Of a stretch of DNA of 64,000 nucleotides, positions 25,738-33,964 are shown piece after piece. Under the pieces are notes generated by a model. That model saw only the letters and a list, made by a program, of their open reading frames with translations. It made no database searches and was not told the origin of the DNA. A program made the translations under genes and the position numbers. Source of the DNA: CAWJMD01 sp963700925 (GTDB lineage: Bacteria; Actinomycetota; Actinomycetes; Actinomycetales; CAWJMD01). Where the stretch lies: the NCBI GenBank assembly GCA_963700925.1, contig OY969553.1, positions 992,001 to 1,056,000 on the forward strand, written 5' to 3'. Positions within the stretch are counted from its first letter, which is position 1. The number at the start of each line of letters is the position of its first letter.

Positions 25738-27290
25738 GCGTTGGCCCCCGCTCCCTGGTCTGCTACCTCGGCGGTGTCCTCAGCAGCAGCCGCCTGGGCC
25801 TCGGCGGCGGCCTGGGCCGCGGCGCTGCCCGGACGGCGGCGCGCCACCCAGCCCTCGACGTTGCGCTGCCGGGCGCGGGCCACGGCCATCGCGCCGGGCG
25901 GTACGTCCTGCGTGATCACCGAGCCCGCCGCGGTGTACGCGCCGTCGCCGACGGTCACCGGCGCGATGAACATGTTGTCGGAGCCGGTGCGGCAGTGGTC
26001 GCCGATCGTCGAGTGGTGCTTGGCCACTCCGTCGTAGTTGACGAACACCGACGCGGCGCCGATGTTCGTCCCCACCCCGATCGTGGCGTCGCCCACGTAG
26101 GACAGGTGCGGAACCTTCGAACCATCGCCGATCACAGCGTTCTTCGTCTCGACGAAGCCGCCGATCTTGCCCTTGGCCCCGAGCCGTGTGCCCGGTCGCA
26201 GGTAGCTGAAGGGGCCCACGGTGGCGCCCTCGCCGATCGTCGAGCTGTCGCCATGGGTGCGGACGACGGACGCCCCGGCACCGACCTCGCAGTTCGTCAG
26301 CGTCGAGTCGGGGCCGACCGTCGCCCCCTCCCCCACCGTGGTGGCGCCCCGCAGCTGGACGCCGGGCAGGAGCGTGACGTCGCGCGCCAGAGACACGGCA
26401 GAGTCGACCCACGTGGTGGCCAGGTCGACGACCGTGACGCCATCCCGCATCCAGCCCTCGAGGATCCGCCGGTTCAGCTCGGCGCCCATCCGGGCCAGCT
26501 GCACGCGGTCGTTGACACCCTCGGTCTGCCAGACGTCGGCGATGCGGTGGGCGGCGACCGTGCCGCCGGCTGCCCGGGCGAGCGCCAGCACGTCGGTCAG
26601 GTAGACCTCGCCCTGCACGTTGTCGCTACCCACCTGCGCGAGCGTGTCGACGAGCACCTGAGCGTCGAAAGCGTAGAGACCCGAGTTGATCTCGGCGATC
26701 GTCCGCTGCGCGGAGTCGGCGTCCTTGTGCTCGACGATGCCCGCGACGTAGCCGCGCTCGTCGCGGACGATGCGCCCGTAGCCGGTCGGGTCGTCGACCT
26801 CGGCGGTGATGACGGTGACCGCGTGCCCTCCCGCCTCGTGCGCCTCGACCAGCTCGGTCAGCGTCTGCCCGGTCAGCATCGGCACGTCGCCGTAGGTGAC
26901 GACCACCGTCCCCGCCAGGGGCCCGTGCTCACCTGCTGCGGTGCGTGCGGCGGCCAGGGCGTCGAGCCCGCACTGGACGGCTCGGCCCGTGCCGGGCACC
27001 TCGTCCTGGTCCGCGACGACCGCGGCGGGGTCGAGCTCGGTGGCGTGCGCCGCGACCCGGTCACGCTCGTGCCGCACCACCAGCACCAGGTGCTCGGGGT
27101 CGAGGGCCCTGACCGCGCCCACCGCGTGGGCGAGCAGGCTGCGGCCGGCGATCGGGTGCAGGACCTTCGGGGTGGACGACTTCATCCGGGTCCCCTCGCC
27201 AGCGGCGAGGACCAGTGCTGCTGCCGGACGGCTCGAGCTCACGCGGACGATCTCCTCGTCGAGAGTGCGGGGGGCCGATCGGTCGCTCAT
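25734..27290 (-). CDS. glmU: Bifunctional GlmU (UDP-GlcNAc synthesis)
   Basis: GlmU acetylates GlcN-1-P and then uridylates it to UDP-GlcNAc, the precursor of peptidoglycan. The 518 residues have the N-terminal pyrophosphorylase domain (LAAGEGTRMKSSTPKVLH, residues about 26-43; YGDVPMLTG) and a C-terminal left-handed beta-helix of hexapeptide repeats (about 275-480), with the acetyltransferase region GSDNMFIAPVTVGDGAYTAAGSVI. The last 30 residues are Ala/Gln-rich and outside the fold. The ATG at 27290 lies 62 nt after the tRNA-Gln gene on the same strand. The sugar nucleotide may also feed the polysaccharide locus. Confidence 0.97.
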   Translation of the reverse strand: MSDRSAPRTLDEEIVRVSSSRPAAALVLAAGEGTRMKSSTPKVLHPIAGRSLLAHAVGAVRALDPEHLVLVVRHERDRVAAHATELDPAAVVADQDEVPGTGRAVQCGLDALAAARTAAGEHGPLAGTVVVTYGDVPMLTGQTLTELVEAHEAGGHAVTVITAEVDDPTGYGRIVRDERGYVAGIVEHKDADSAQRTIAEINSGLYAFDAQVLVDTLAQVGSDNVQGEVYLTDVLALARAAGGTVAAHRIADVWQTEGVNDRVQLARMGAELNRRILEGWMRDGVTVVDLATTWVDSAVSLARDVTLLPGVQLRGATTVGEGATVGPDSTLTNCEVGAGASVVRTHGDSSTIGEGATVGPFSYLRPGTRLGAKGKIGGFVETKNAVIGDGSKVPHLSYVGDATIGVGTNIGAASVFVNYDGVAKHHSTIGDHCRTGSDNMFIAPVTVGDGAYTAAGSVITQDVPPGAMAVARARQRNVEGWVARRRPGSAAAQAAAEAQAAAAEDTAEVADQGAGANA

Positions 27291-27352
27291 GCTACCGGCC
27301 GGTTGGGATGGCTAGTTCGGCTGGTCGGCGCCAGTCGTGGCCAGTAGTGGGG

Positions 27353-27423
27353 CTCCCCCGCGAGGACTCGAACCTCGATTCGCGGTTCCAAAGACCGCTG
27401 TCCTGCCGTTGGACGACGGGGGA
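27353..27423 (-). tRNA. tRNA-Gln (anticodon TTG)
   Basis: The 71-nt cloverleaf runs from TCCCCCG (5' acceptor strand) to CGGGGGA plus a G discriminator. The anticodon stem GCGGT/ACCGC holds the loop CTTTGGA, giving anticodon TTG for Gln, and GGTTCGAGTCC forms the T arm. A correct CCA end is not encoded directly after the discriminator. It lies between glmU and the divergent desaturase gene. Confidence 0.95.
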
Positions 27424-27456
27424 ATGGTGTTGTTGGCGTGGGCCAGTGTGCCAGCG

Positions 27457-27492
27457 TTGGCAACTTACGCTCTCGTAGGTTACGGTGGCGTA
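27457..27492 (+). promoter_or_regulatory. Desaturase promoter with twin TACG-N4-CGTA operator
   Basis: A -35-like TTGGCA (27457-27462) and -10-like TACGGT (27481-27486) are 18 bp apart, about 40 bp before the desaturase ATG. Two identical half-sites lie in tandem: TACG-N4-CGTA at 27466-27477, in the spacer, and again at 27481-27492, covering the -10. Their centres are 15 bp apart. This fits a repressor bound as two dimers, most simply the TetR protein encoded by the second gene of the same operon. Confidence 0.65.
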
Positions 27493-27525
27493 GCCATCTT
27501 TGTTGCCGTCCCGGAGGGACCCCTG

Positions 27526-28479
27526 ATGACTGCACTGGACACGACCGACCTGCAGAGCAGGATGCTGCACGAGCTCGAGCCCGTCGTCGAGGAGAACCTC
27601 GAGCGGCACCTGAAGATCACCAAGGACTGGATGCCCCACGACTACGTGCCGTGGGACGAGGGCCGCAACTTCAAGTACCTCGGCGGCACCGACTGGGAGC
27701 CGGGCGACAGCAAGCTCGACCCGGTCGCGAAGACCGCGATGGTCGTCAACCTGCTGACCGAGGACAACCTGCCGAGCTACCACCGCGAGGTCGCCGAGCG
27801 CTTCGGCCGCGACGGCGCGTGGGGCACGTGGGTCGGACGGTGGACCGCCGAAGAGGGCCGGCACGCAGTGGCGATGCGCGACTACCTCGTCGTGACCCGT
27901 GGCGTGGATCCCGTCAAGCTCGAGGAGCTGCGGATGATCCACATGACCGCTGGCTACGACTCGGGCGACAAGTCGATGCTGCGCACGCTGGCGTACGTCT
28001 CGTTCCAGGAGCTCGCCACCCGCGTCAGCCACCGCAACACCGGCAAGGCCACCGGCTGCCCCGTCGCCGAGGGGATGCTGGCCCGCATCGCGCAGGACGA
28101 GAACCTGCACATGGTCTTCTACCGCAACCTGCTCGCGGCCGCCTTCGACCGGGAGCCCGACGCCACGATGGAGGCGATCCGCGACGAGGTCGTCACCTTC
28201 GAGATGCCGGGCGCGACGATGCCCGACTACGGCCGCAACGCCATGACGATTGCGAAGGCCGGCATCTACGACCTCAAGCTGCACCACGACGAGGTGCTGT
28301 CGCCCGTCCTGAAGTACTGGAAGGTGTTCGAGCGCACCGACCTCGGCGCCACCGGCGAGCAGGCGCGCGACGAGCTCGCGCTCTTCCTCGGACGGCTCGA
28401 CGACCAGGCCACCAAGTTCGTCACGAAGCGCGAGGAGGCGGCAGCCCGCAAGGCCGAGCGGCTCGCCGCCCAGGGGTGA
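27526..28479 (+). CDS. Acyl-ACP desaturase (soluble di-iron)
   Basis: The 317-residue enzyme introduces a double bond into ACP-bound fatty acids. It is the soluble DesA/fatty acid desaturase type 2 family known in mycobacteria, not a membrane desaturase. The di-iron ligands are visible as EENLERHLKITKDW (first Glu), TAEEGRHAVAM (EExxH) and AQDENLHMVFY (DExxH). No membrane segments occur. The ATG at 27526 follows GGAGGG by about 7 nt. It is the first gene of an operon with the TetR gene, sharing GTGA at the junction, and its promoter carries a double operator. It would adjust membrane fluidity in the cytoplasm. Confidence 0.92.
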   Translation: MTALDTTDLQSRMLHELEPVVEENLERHLKITKDWMPHDYVPWDEGRNFKYLGGTDWEPGDSKLDPVAKTAMVVNLLTEDNLPSYHREVAERFGRDGAWGTWVGRWTAEEGRHAVAMRDYLVVTRGVDPVKLEELRMIHMTAGYDSGDKSMLRTLAYVSFQELATRVSHRNTGKATGCPVAEGMLARIAQDENLHMVFYRNLLAAAFDREPDATMEAIRDEVVTFEMPGATMPDYGRNAMTIAKAGIYDLKLHHDEVLSPVLKYWKVFERTDLGATGEQARDELALFLGRLDDQATKFVTKREEAAARKAERLAAQG

Positions 28480-29177
28480 CTGCAGCCGTTCAACCCGACG
28501 ACGGTGTGACCAGCGCCTCGAGCCGCACCAGGCCCTCGGGCACCCGGTCCCGCGCCCGCATGACGGGCAAGGAGCGCCGCGAGCAGCTCGTGAACGTCGG
28601 GCGTAAGCTGTTCGCGCAGAAGGGTTTCGAAGGCACCAGCGTCGAGGAGATCGCAGCCCGTGCGGAAGTCTCGAAGCCCGTGGTGTACGAGCACTTCGGT
28701 GGCAAGGAAGGCCTGTACGCCGTCGTCGTCGACCGCGAGATCTCGGCACTGCTCGAGTCGATCACCGGTGCCCTGGCCCTGGACGCGCACCCGCGGATCC
28801 TGGCCGAGCGCGCGGCTCTGGGCCTGCTCGACTACATCGAGAGCTCCTCGGACGGTTTCCGCATCCTCGTCCGCGACTCGCCGGTCACCCAGGCCACCGG
28901 CAGCTACGCCAGCCTGATCTCCGACGTCGCCACCCAGGTCGAGCACATCCTCGCCGCGGCCTTCAAGCGCAGCGGGCTCGACACCAAGTTCGCGCCGATG
29001 TACTCGCAGATGCTGGTGGGCATGGTCGCGCTGACCGGCCAGTGGTGGGTCGACTCGCGCAAGCCCAAGAAGCAGGAGGTGGCCGCCCACCTGGTGAACC
29101 TGGCCTGGAACGGGCTGTCGGCCCTGGAGGCCAAGCCTCGCCTGCACGACCCTCGTCCCGACGGGAAGCGTCGCTGA
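28476..29177 (+). CDS. TetR-family regulator coupled to desaturase
   Basis: The 233-residue regulator has an N-terminal helix-turn-helix (RREQLVNVGRKLFAQKGF through AEVSKPVVYEHFGGKEGLYA, about residues 32-75) and an all-helical ligand domain ending near 215. The layout and the phrase VSKPVVYEHFGGKEGLY are typical of actinobacterial lipid regulators that sense long-chain acyl-CoA, such as FasR and relatives. The GTG at 28476 shares GTGA with the desaturase stop, which suggests coupled translation and adds a basic 28-residue leader; an ATG at 28560 gives a conventional start. I infer feedback repression of its own operon through the twin operator. Confidence 0.88.
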   Translation: MTAAVQPDDGVTSASSRTRPSGTRSRARMTGKERREQLVNVGRKLFAQKGFEGTSVEEIAARAEVSKPVVYEHFGGKEGLYAVVVDREISALLESITGALALDAHPRILAERAALGLLDYIESSSDGFRILVRDSPVTQATGSYASLISDVATQVEHILAAAFKRSGLDTKFAPMYSQMLVGMVALTGQWWVDSRKPKKQEVAAHLVNLAWNGLSALEAKPRLHDPRPDGKRR

Positions 29178-29201
29178 CCCTGTAGCTGTGCGCAGAGCCG
29201 C

Positions 29202-29729
29202 CTAGGCAGGATCAGTGGCCGGGCGACTCTGGCGCACGCGTCCGGACCGCGTTGCCGTGTCCGGGTCGGTCGGGGGTGGCAGCACGACACCGCTGGCCGC
29301 AAGGCCCGTCCTGACCAGGTTGACGATGTCGACCGCTCCCGAGCGCACGTCCGCAAGCGTCACCCACGCCGACGCCGAGGTGCTGCCGTCGACCTCGATG
29401 ACGCGCGGCTCGTGGCGCTCGGTCACCTGGCCCCGGTACAGCAGCCGGATCGAGTGGTAGTCCTCCAGGGTGCCGTCGGGGGCGTGGCCGGTGAAGTGGA
29501 TCGAGTCCACGTCCAGGAGCTCGTGCACCTCCACCACGAGACCGGTTTCCTCGTGCACCTCGCGGACGACGGTCTCACGGGGGTGCTCCCCGTGGTCGAC
29601 GCCTCCCCCGGGCAGGGTCCAGCCACCGGGCCAGCTGGTGCGATGCGACAGCTGGGCGAGCAGCACGGCCTCGTCGCGCAGACACACCGCGTAGGCGCCG
29701 ACCCGCTGGCGCCGCACGACCTGCTCCAT
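29202..29729 (-). CDS. NUDIX hydrolase
   Basis: The 175-residue NUDIX protein would hydrolyse a nucleoside-diphosphate-linked substrate. The Nudix box is read from LPGGGVDHGEHPRETVVREV with HEETGLVVEV after it, so the GX5EX7REUXEEXGU pattern is complete. The rest is a normal alpha/beta fold with no extra domain; the substrate is not predictable. The ATG at 29729 has GGGAGG a few bases upstream; an upstream GTG lacks one. It is divergent from a second, different NUDIX gene, with 79 nt between the two starts, and convergent with the TetR gene. Confidence 0.85.
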   Translation of the reverse strand: MEQVVRRQRVGAYAVCLRDEAVLLAQLSHRTSWPGGWTLPGGGVDHGEHPRETVVREVHEETGLVVEVHELLDVDSIHFTGHAPDGTLEDYHSIRLLYRGQVTERHEPRVIEVDGSTSASAWVTLADVRSGAVDIVNLVRTGLAASGVVLPPPTDPDTATRSGRVRQSRPATDPA

Positions 29730-29808
29730 GCCCTCCCGACCGGACGTCGTCACCAGCGGGAGGGTAGCCGTCGATGGACCCGGCCTTCTGCCTCGTAGGG
29801 TTGGGCCC

Positions 29809-30324
29809 ATGTCTTGGGTCGCCACCGTCCGCCGTCGTGGGTACACAGCGGCGCTGCTGGGCTTCCGGCACCTGCCGGCGCCCGTGCGCCGGACGATGGT
29901 GCGCGCCGGGACCCCAGGCTTCACCGTCGGTGCCGTCGTGGCGATCGAGTGCGGTGACGAGATCCTCTTCCTGCGCCAGCCCCACCGCGCCGGCTGGTCG
30001 CTGCCCGGTGGCCTCCTCGGCCGGGGCGAGCGCCCCGGTGAGGCGGTGGTGCGCGAGGTCCAGGAGGAGACCGGCCTGACGATCGAGGTCGGCCTGCCGC
30101 TGACCTGCCAGGTGAACGCGCGGGTCCGCCGGGTGGACGTGATCTACCGGCTGCTGGTCGACCACAAGCCTCCCGTCCGGGTGGGCGGCGAGGCCAAGGA
30201 CCACCGCTGGATGCGGCTCGACGAGCTGCCGGAGGCAGACGCCTCGACCCAGGAGATCCTCGACGTGCTCGAGCGGACCCGTGACGCCGAGCAGATGACC
30301 GGGCGGCTGGTCGAGGGCACGTGA
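29809..30324 (+). CDS. NUDIX hydrolase
   Basis: The 171-residue protein carries the Nudix box from LPGGLLGRGERPGEAVVREV to QEETGLTIEV. An N-terminal basic segment (RRRGYTAALLGFRHLPAPVRR) precedes the domain. The -10-like TAGGGT at 29796-29801 is only 7 nt before the ATG, so the mRNA is probably leaderless. The stop shares GTGA with the sugar nucleotidyltransferase gene, so the pair is coupled; the product might clean up or sanitise nucleotide-sugar products, which is a guess. Confidence 0.85.
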   Translation: MSWVATVRRRGYTAALLGFRHLPAPVRRTMVRAGTPGFTVGAVVAIECGDEILFLRQPHRAGWSLPGGLLGRGERPGEAVVREVQEETGLTIEVGLPLTCQVNARVRRVDVIYRLLVDHKPPVRVGGEAKDHRWMRLDELPEADASTQEILDVLERTRDAEQMTGRLVEGT

Positions 30325-31187
30325 CCGCTGCCGCACGCCCCGGCCCGGAGCTGGCCGGTGTGGTGCTGGCGGCCGGGGAGGGACGTCGTCTCCGGCCGCT
30401 GACGAGCCTCCGTCCCAAGCCGCTGTGCCCGGTCGGGGGCACTGCCCTGCTGGACCGCGCCCTTCAGGCTGTGACCCCGCACTCCGGCAGCGGACCAGGG
30501 AACGTCGCGGTCAACGCGCACCACCTGGCCGCCCAGGTGGTGGCGCACGTCGGCGATCGGGCGCACGTCTCGGTAGAGGCGGCAGAGGCCTTGGGCACCG
30601 CCGGCGCACTGGGCCGCCTGGCGTCGTGGCTGGGCGGCCGATCCGTGCTGCTGGCCAACGGCGACGCGTACCTGGCCCCGCATGCCGGCCCTGTCGACGG
30701 TGTGCTCGACGCGCTCGTCGACGGGTGGGACGGGGAGCGGTGCCGCCTGCTGGTCGCCCCGGCCGGTCGTTCGGCGAGCGGGTCACCCCGGGCCCTGCGG
30801 CCAGACTTCAGCGACGCGCGCGGCGACTGGGCGTACCTGGGCGCGTCCGTGCTTCCGGGGGATGTCGTCGCAGGGCTCCCGTCGACGCCGAGCGGTCTGT
30901 ACGAGGAGTTGTGGCGCGAGCTCGACGAACGAAACCTGTTGGACCTGTGGGCATTCGACGGTGTGGCGATCGACTGCGGCACGGCGCCTGCGTACCTGCG
31001 GGCCAACCTCCATGCCAGCGGCGGGGAGTCGGTGGTCGGCGCCGGCGCGGTGGTCGAGGGGCGCCTGACGCGGTCGGTCGTGTGGGACGGCGCCTGGGTC
31101 GGACCCGACGAGGACCTTGTCGAGGTGGTCCGCGCCGGCGACCGCACCCACCGCATCACCGTGGAGGCCCGCGAGCCCGGACGCTGA
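30321..31187 (+). CDS. Sugar-phosphate nucleotidyltransferase family protein
   Basis: The 288-residue enzyme has the nucleotidyltransferase signature VLAAGEGRRLRPLTSLRPKP (residues about 14-33), a conserved Asp-containing LANGDAYL for metal binding, and a short C-terminal region with one or two hexapeptide-like turns. It resembles mannose-1-phosphate guanylyltransferases and MurU-like uridylyltransferases; the base and sugar cannot be told apart here. It may supply activated sugars for wall or exopolysaccharide. The GTG at 30321 is coupled to the NUDIX gene by a 4-nt overlap. Confidence 0.8.
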   Translation: MTAAARPGPELAGVVLAAGEGRRLRPLTSLRPKPLCPVGGTALLDRALQAVTPHSGSGPGNVAVNAHHLAAQVVAHVGDRAHVSVEAAEALGTAGALGRLASWLGGRSVLLANGDAYLAPHAGPVDGVLDALVDGWDGERCRLLVAPAGRSASGSPRALRPDFSDARGDWAYLGASVLPGDVVAGLPSTPSGLYEELWRELDERNLLDLWAFDGVAIDCGTAPAYLRANLHASGGESVVGAGAVVEGRLTRSVVWDGAWVGPDEDLVEVVRAGDRTHRITVEAREPGR

Positions 31188-31261
31188 GTGTTGGCCGAGC
31201 CGTCACCGTCCGTCCGCGTGTCCGTCACCCACCTCGGTGCGATGCGCGGTGAGGTGAGCAC

Positions 31262-32398
31262 ATGAAGCACACGCTGAAACTGCTGGCCATCGCCGCCACG
31301 GCGCTGTCCCTTGCTGGGCCCCTGCTCGCCCAGCCGCTGGCGCAGGGCACCGGGGTCGCGCAGTCCGCTGCGCGCCAGACGGTCGGGGTGGAGGGCAAGC
31401 GGCAGGCGAAGCCCCTGGTGATCGGGCACCGGGGCGCCAGTGGCTATCGTCCGGAGCACACGCTCGCCTCCTACGAGCTGGCGGCACGGATGGGCGCCGA
31501 CTACATCGAGCCCGACCTCGTGATCACCCGTGACGGCGTGCTGGTGGCCCGGCACGAGAACGAGATCTCAGGCACCACCGACGTCGCGTCCCACCCTGAG
31601 TTCGCCGACCGGCGGACCACCAAGACGATCGACGGGACGGCGCTGGCCGGCTGGTTCACGGAGGACTTCACCCTCGCCGAGCTCAGGACCCTGCGCGCCA
31701 TGGAGCGGATTCCCGCTGTGCGACAAGAGAACACGCTGTTCGACCGCCGCTACCAGGTGCCCACGTTCGCCGAGGTGCTCGAGCTGCGGCGCCGGCTCGA
31801 GCGCGAGCTCGGACGGACGATCGGCGTCTACCCCGAGACCAAGCACTCGACGTACTTCTCCTCCATCGGGCTCGAGCTGGAGACCCCGCTGGTGCGCGAT
31901 CTCAGGCATCACGGCCTCGACCGCCGGGGCGCACCTGTCTTCGTGCAGTCGTTCGAGCTGACCAACCTGCAGCGGCTCGACCAGCGACTCCGGGTGCCGT
32001 TGGTGTTCCTCACGTCGGCATCGGGCGCGCCCTACGACCTGGTCGCCACCGGAGACCCGCGCACCTACGCCGACCTCACCACACCGAGTGGGCTGCAGTC
32101 GATCTCACGCTTCGTGGATGGTGTCGGCCCAGCGAAGGCGCAGGTCATCCCGGCCACGACGACCGGCGAGTTGGGCACTCCGACGACCCTGGTTCGCGAC
32201 GCGCACCGCGCCGGCCTCGTCGTGCATCCGTACACGTTCCGGGCCGAGAACAGCTTCCTGCCGTCGGCGCTGAGGACGGGAGCCGACGCGGCTGCGTACG
32301 GCCGGGTGGTCGACGAGATCGACGCCTACCTGTCGACGGGCATCGACGGATTCTTCACCGACCAGCCCGACATCGGCCTGGTGGCACGCGACAGCTGA
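31262..32398 (+). CDS. Secreted glycerophosphodiester phosphodiesterase
   Basis: The 378-residue enzyme hydrolyses glycerophosphodiesters to glycerol 3-phosphate and an alcohol. It has a signal peptide (about residues 1-26), then the GDPD TIM barrel with VIGHRGASGYRPEHTLASY, the metal site DYIEPDLVITRDGVLVARHE, and VYPETKHSTYF later. Substrate may be phospholipid headgroups or teichoic-type polymers outside the membrane. GAGGTGAGC lies ahead of the ATG at 31262. The glycerol 3-phosphate could feed the GlpD enzyme encoded at 59301, but they are not linked in an operon. Confidence 0.93.
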   Translation: MKHTLKLLAIAATALSLAGPLLAQPLAQGTGVAQSAARQTVGVEGKRQAKPLVIGHRGASGYRPEHTLASYELAARMGADYIEPDLVITRDGVLVARHENEISGTTDVASHPEFADRRTTKTIDGTALAGWFTEDFTLAELRTLRAMERIPAVRQENTLFDRRYQVPTFAEVLELRRRLERELGRTIGVYPETKHSTYFSSIGLELETPLVRDLRHHGLDRRGAPVFVQSFELTNLQRLDQRLRVPLVFLTSASGAPYDLVATGDPRTYADLTTPSGLQSISRFVDGVGPAKAQVIPATTTGELGTPTTLVRDAHRAGLVVHPYTFRAENSFLPSALRTGADAAAYGRVVDEIDAYLSTGIDGFFTDQPDIGLVARDS

Positions 32399-32438
32399 CC
32401 CGCCTCTCTGAGGGGCGCTGCGCTCGTATGCTGTCGAA

Positions 32439-33623
32439 GTGAGAGGAACCCTCCTCGGCGTCGCGACAGCAGTGCTGTTGGCTGCTTGCACGCCGTCAGG
32501 GGTTCCTGCGCAGGACGCGAATCACGGCGACCGAGCAGAACACCCCACCACACACCACACGGCGAAGGCACCTCCCAGCACGCCGTTGAGAGCCTTGGAA
32601 CGGATCGTCGACCTGGCGATGCCCGCGGCTTACACCCCACGGGCACCGACGGGCCAGGGCACCGACGACTACCGCTGCTTCCTGCTCGACCCAGGCCTGA
32701 CCTCGTCCGCCTTCGTGACGGGGGTCGACGTGCTGCCCGGGCGCAGCGACCTCGTGCACCACGTGATCCTCTTCCGCGTGCCGCCTGAACGGCTCGACGC
32801 GGCGGCCGCCAAGGACGCCTCGGAGCCGGGGCAGGGCTGGACCTGCTTCGGGGGCACCGGCATCGGGCAGGACGGCGGCCCCGGTGCCGAGCTGAGCAGC
32901 GCCCCGTGGCTGGGTGCGTGGGCGCCGGGCGGAGGTGAGCGCCTGCTGGCCGACGACGTGGGCATCCCGCTCGAAGCGGGCAGCCGCGTCGTCATGCAGG
33001 TGCACTACAACCTTCTGGCCGGCGACGGCGACGACGTCAGCAGCGCCCGACTTCGGATGACCGATGGCACAGCGGATCTCACGCCTCTCGAGACCGTGCT
33101 GCTTCCGGCCCCGGTCGAGCTGCCGTGCCGTGCCGAGCATGCTGACGGACCGCTCTGCGACCGAGAAGCCGCGCTGCTCGACGTCATGAGCCGCTTCGGC
33201 CAGGACGCCGGTGGCACGGCCGCCGGACTGCAGCTGCTGTGCGGCGACGGCGACTTCGTGGCGACGCCGGGCCCGGTTCAGACCTGCGACCGCCAGATCG
33301 GCGAGGCGACCACGGTGCGCGCCGTGGCCGGCCACATGCACCTGCTCGGACGGTCGATCACCATCGAGGCGAATCCCGGCACCGACCGGGCGCGGTTGCT
33401 CCTCGACGTGCCGATCTGGAACTTCGACGACCAGGGCGCGCGTGGCCTCGACGAGCCCGCGGTGCTGAACCCGGGCGACGTGCTGCGCGTCACCTGTCGT
33501 CACGACCAGGCGACACGCGACATGCTTCCCGCCTTCGACGGCCAGCCCGACCGCTACGTGGTGTGGGGCGATGGCACGACGGACGAGATGTGCCTGGGCA
33601 TCGCGATGGTCACCCGTCCGTGA
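32439..33623 (+). CDS. PHM-like copper type II monooxygenase lipoprotein
   Basis: The 394-residue protein has a lipobox (VLLAACTPSG, Cys about residue 17), a His-rich linker, and a two-domain fold like peptidylglycine/dopamine-type copper monooxygenases. The six copper ligands appear in the family order: H107 and H108 (LVHHVILFRV) and H189 (MQVHYN) for one copper, H299 and H301 (GHMHLLG) and M384 (TTDEMCLGI) for the other. Paired cysteines fit disulfides. Substrate is unknown; bacterial members are little studied. The start is GTG at 32439, with TATGCT only 6 nt before it, so the mRNA is probably leaderless. It would act on the outer face of the membrane. Confidence 0.75.
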   Translation: MRGTLLGVATAVLLAACTPSGVPAQDANHGDRAEHPTTHHTAKAPPSTPLRALERIVDLAMPAAYTPRAPTGQGTDDYRCFLLDPGLTSSAFVTGVDVLPGRSDLVHHVILFRVPPERLDAAAAKDASEPGQGWTCFGGTGIGQDGGPGAELSSAPWLGAWAPGGGERLLADDVGIPLEAGSRVVMQVHYNLLAGDGDDVSSARLRMTDGTADLTPLETVLLPAPVELPCRAEHADGPLCDREAALLDVMSRFGQDAGGTAAGLQLLCGDGDFVATPGPVQTCDRQIGEATTVRAVAGHMHLLGRSITIEANPGTDRARLLLDVPIWNFDDQGARGLDEPAVLNPGDVLRVTCRHDQATRDMLPAFDGQPDRYVVWGDGTTDEMCLGIAMVTRP

Positions 33624-33641
33624 GTGCCGCTGAACGTCCGC

Positions 33642-33914
33642 TCAGTGGTTGCGCAGCGCCCTGACGAGGTCTGCCTTCTTCATCGACGAGCGGCCGTCGA
33701 TGCCGACCTCGGCAGCCTTCTTGCGCAGGTCGGTCACCGTCCAGTCGTCGTAGCTGCCGCTCTTGCCGCCCTTGCGCCCGACCTTGGAACGCGAGGTGTT
33801 GTCGGCGGCGTTGGAGATGCGCGCAGCCTTCTCCTTGCTGTTGCCCTGCTTGCGCAGCTCCTCGTACATCTTGGGGTCCTTCACGCTGGGCCCAGGCGTG
33901 CGCTTCGGTGCCAT
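33642..33914 (-). CDS. Small basic Rho-N/SAP-like protein
   Basis: The 90-residue basic protein starts MAPKRTPGPSVKDPKMYEEL and ends with a Rho-N or SAP-like helix-turn: VTDLRKKAAEVGIDGRSSMK followed by KADLVRALRNH. Between them lies a Gly/Lys/Arg-rich stretch (SRSKVGRKGGKSGSYDDW) typical of a widespread actinobacterial family (DUF7218-like). Binding to nucleic acid is likely; the process is not known. The ATG at 33914 follows AAGGAGG by 6 nt, an unusually strong site, so expression may be high. Confidence 0.8.
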   Translation of the reverse strand: MAPKRTPGPSVKDPKMYEELRKQGNSKEKAARISNAADNTSRSKVGRKGGKSGSYDDWTVTDLRKKAAEVGIDGRSSMKKADLVRALRNH

Positions 33915-33964
33915 CACGGCCTCCTTCGTCCGGGAAACGGTGCGGGTCCCAGGGTGCCCGAGCG

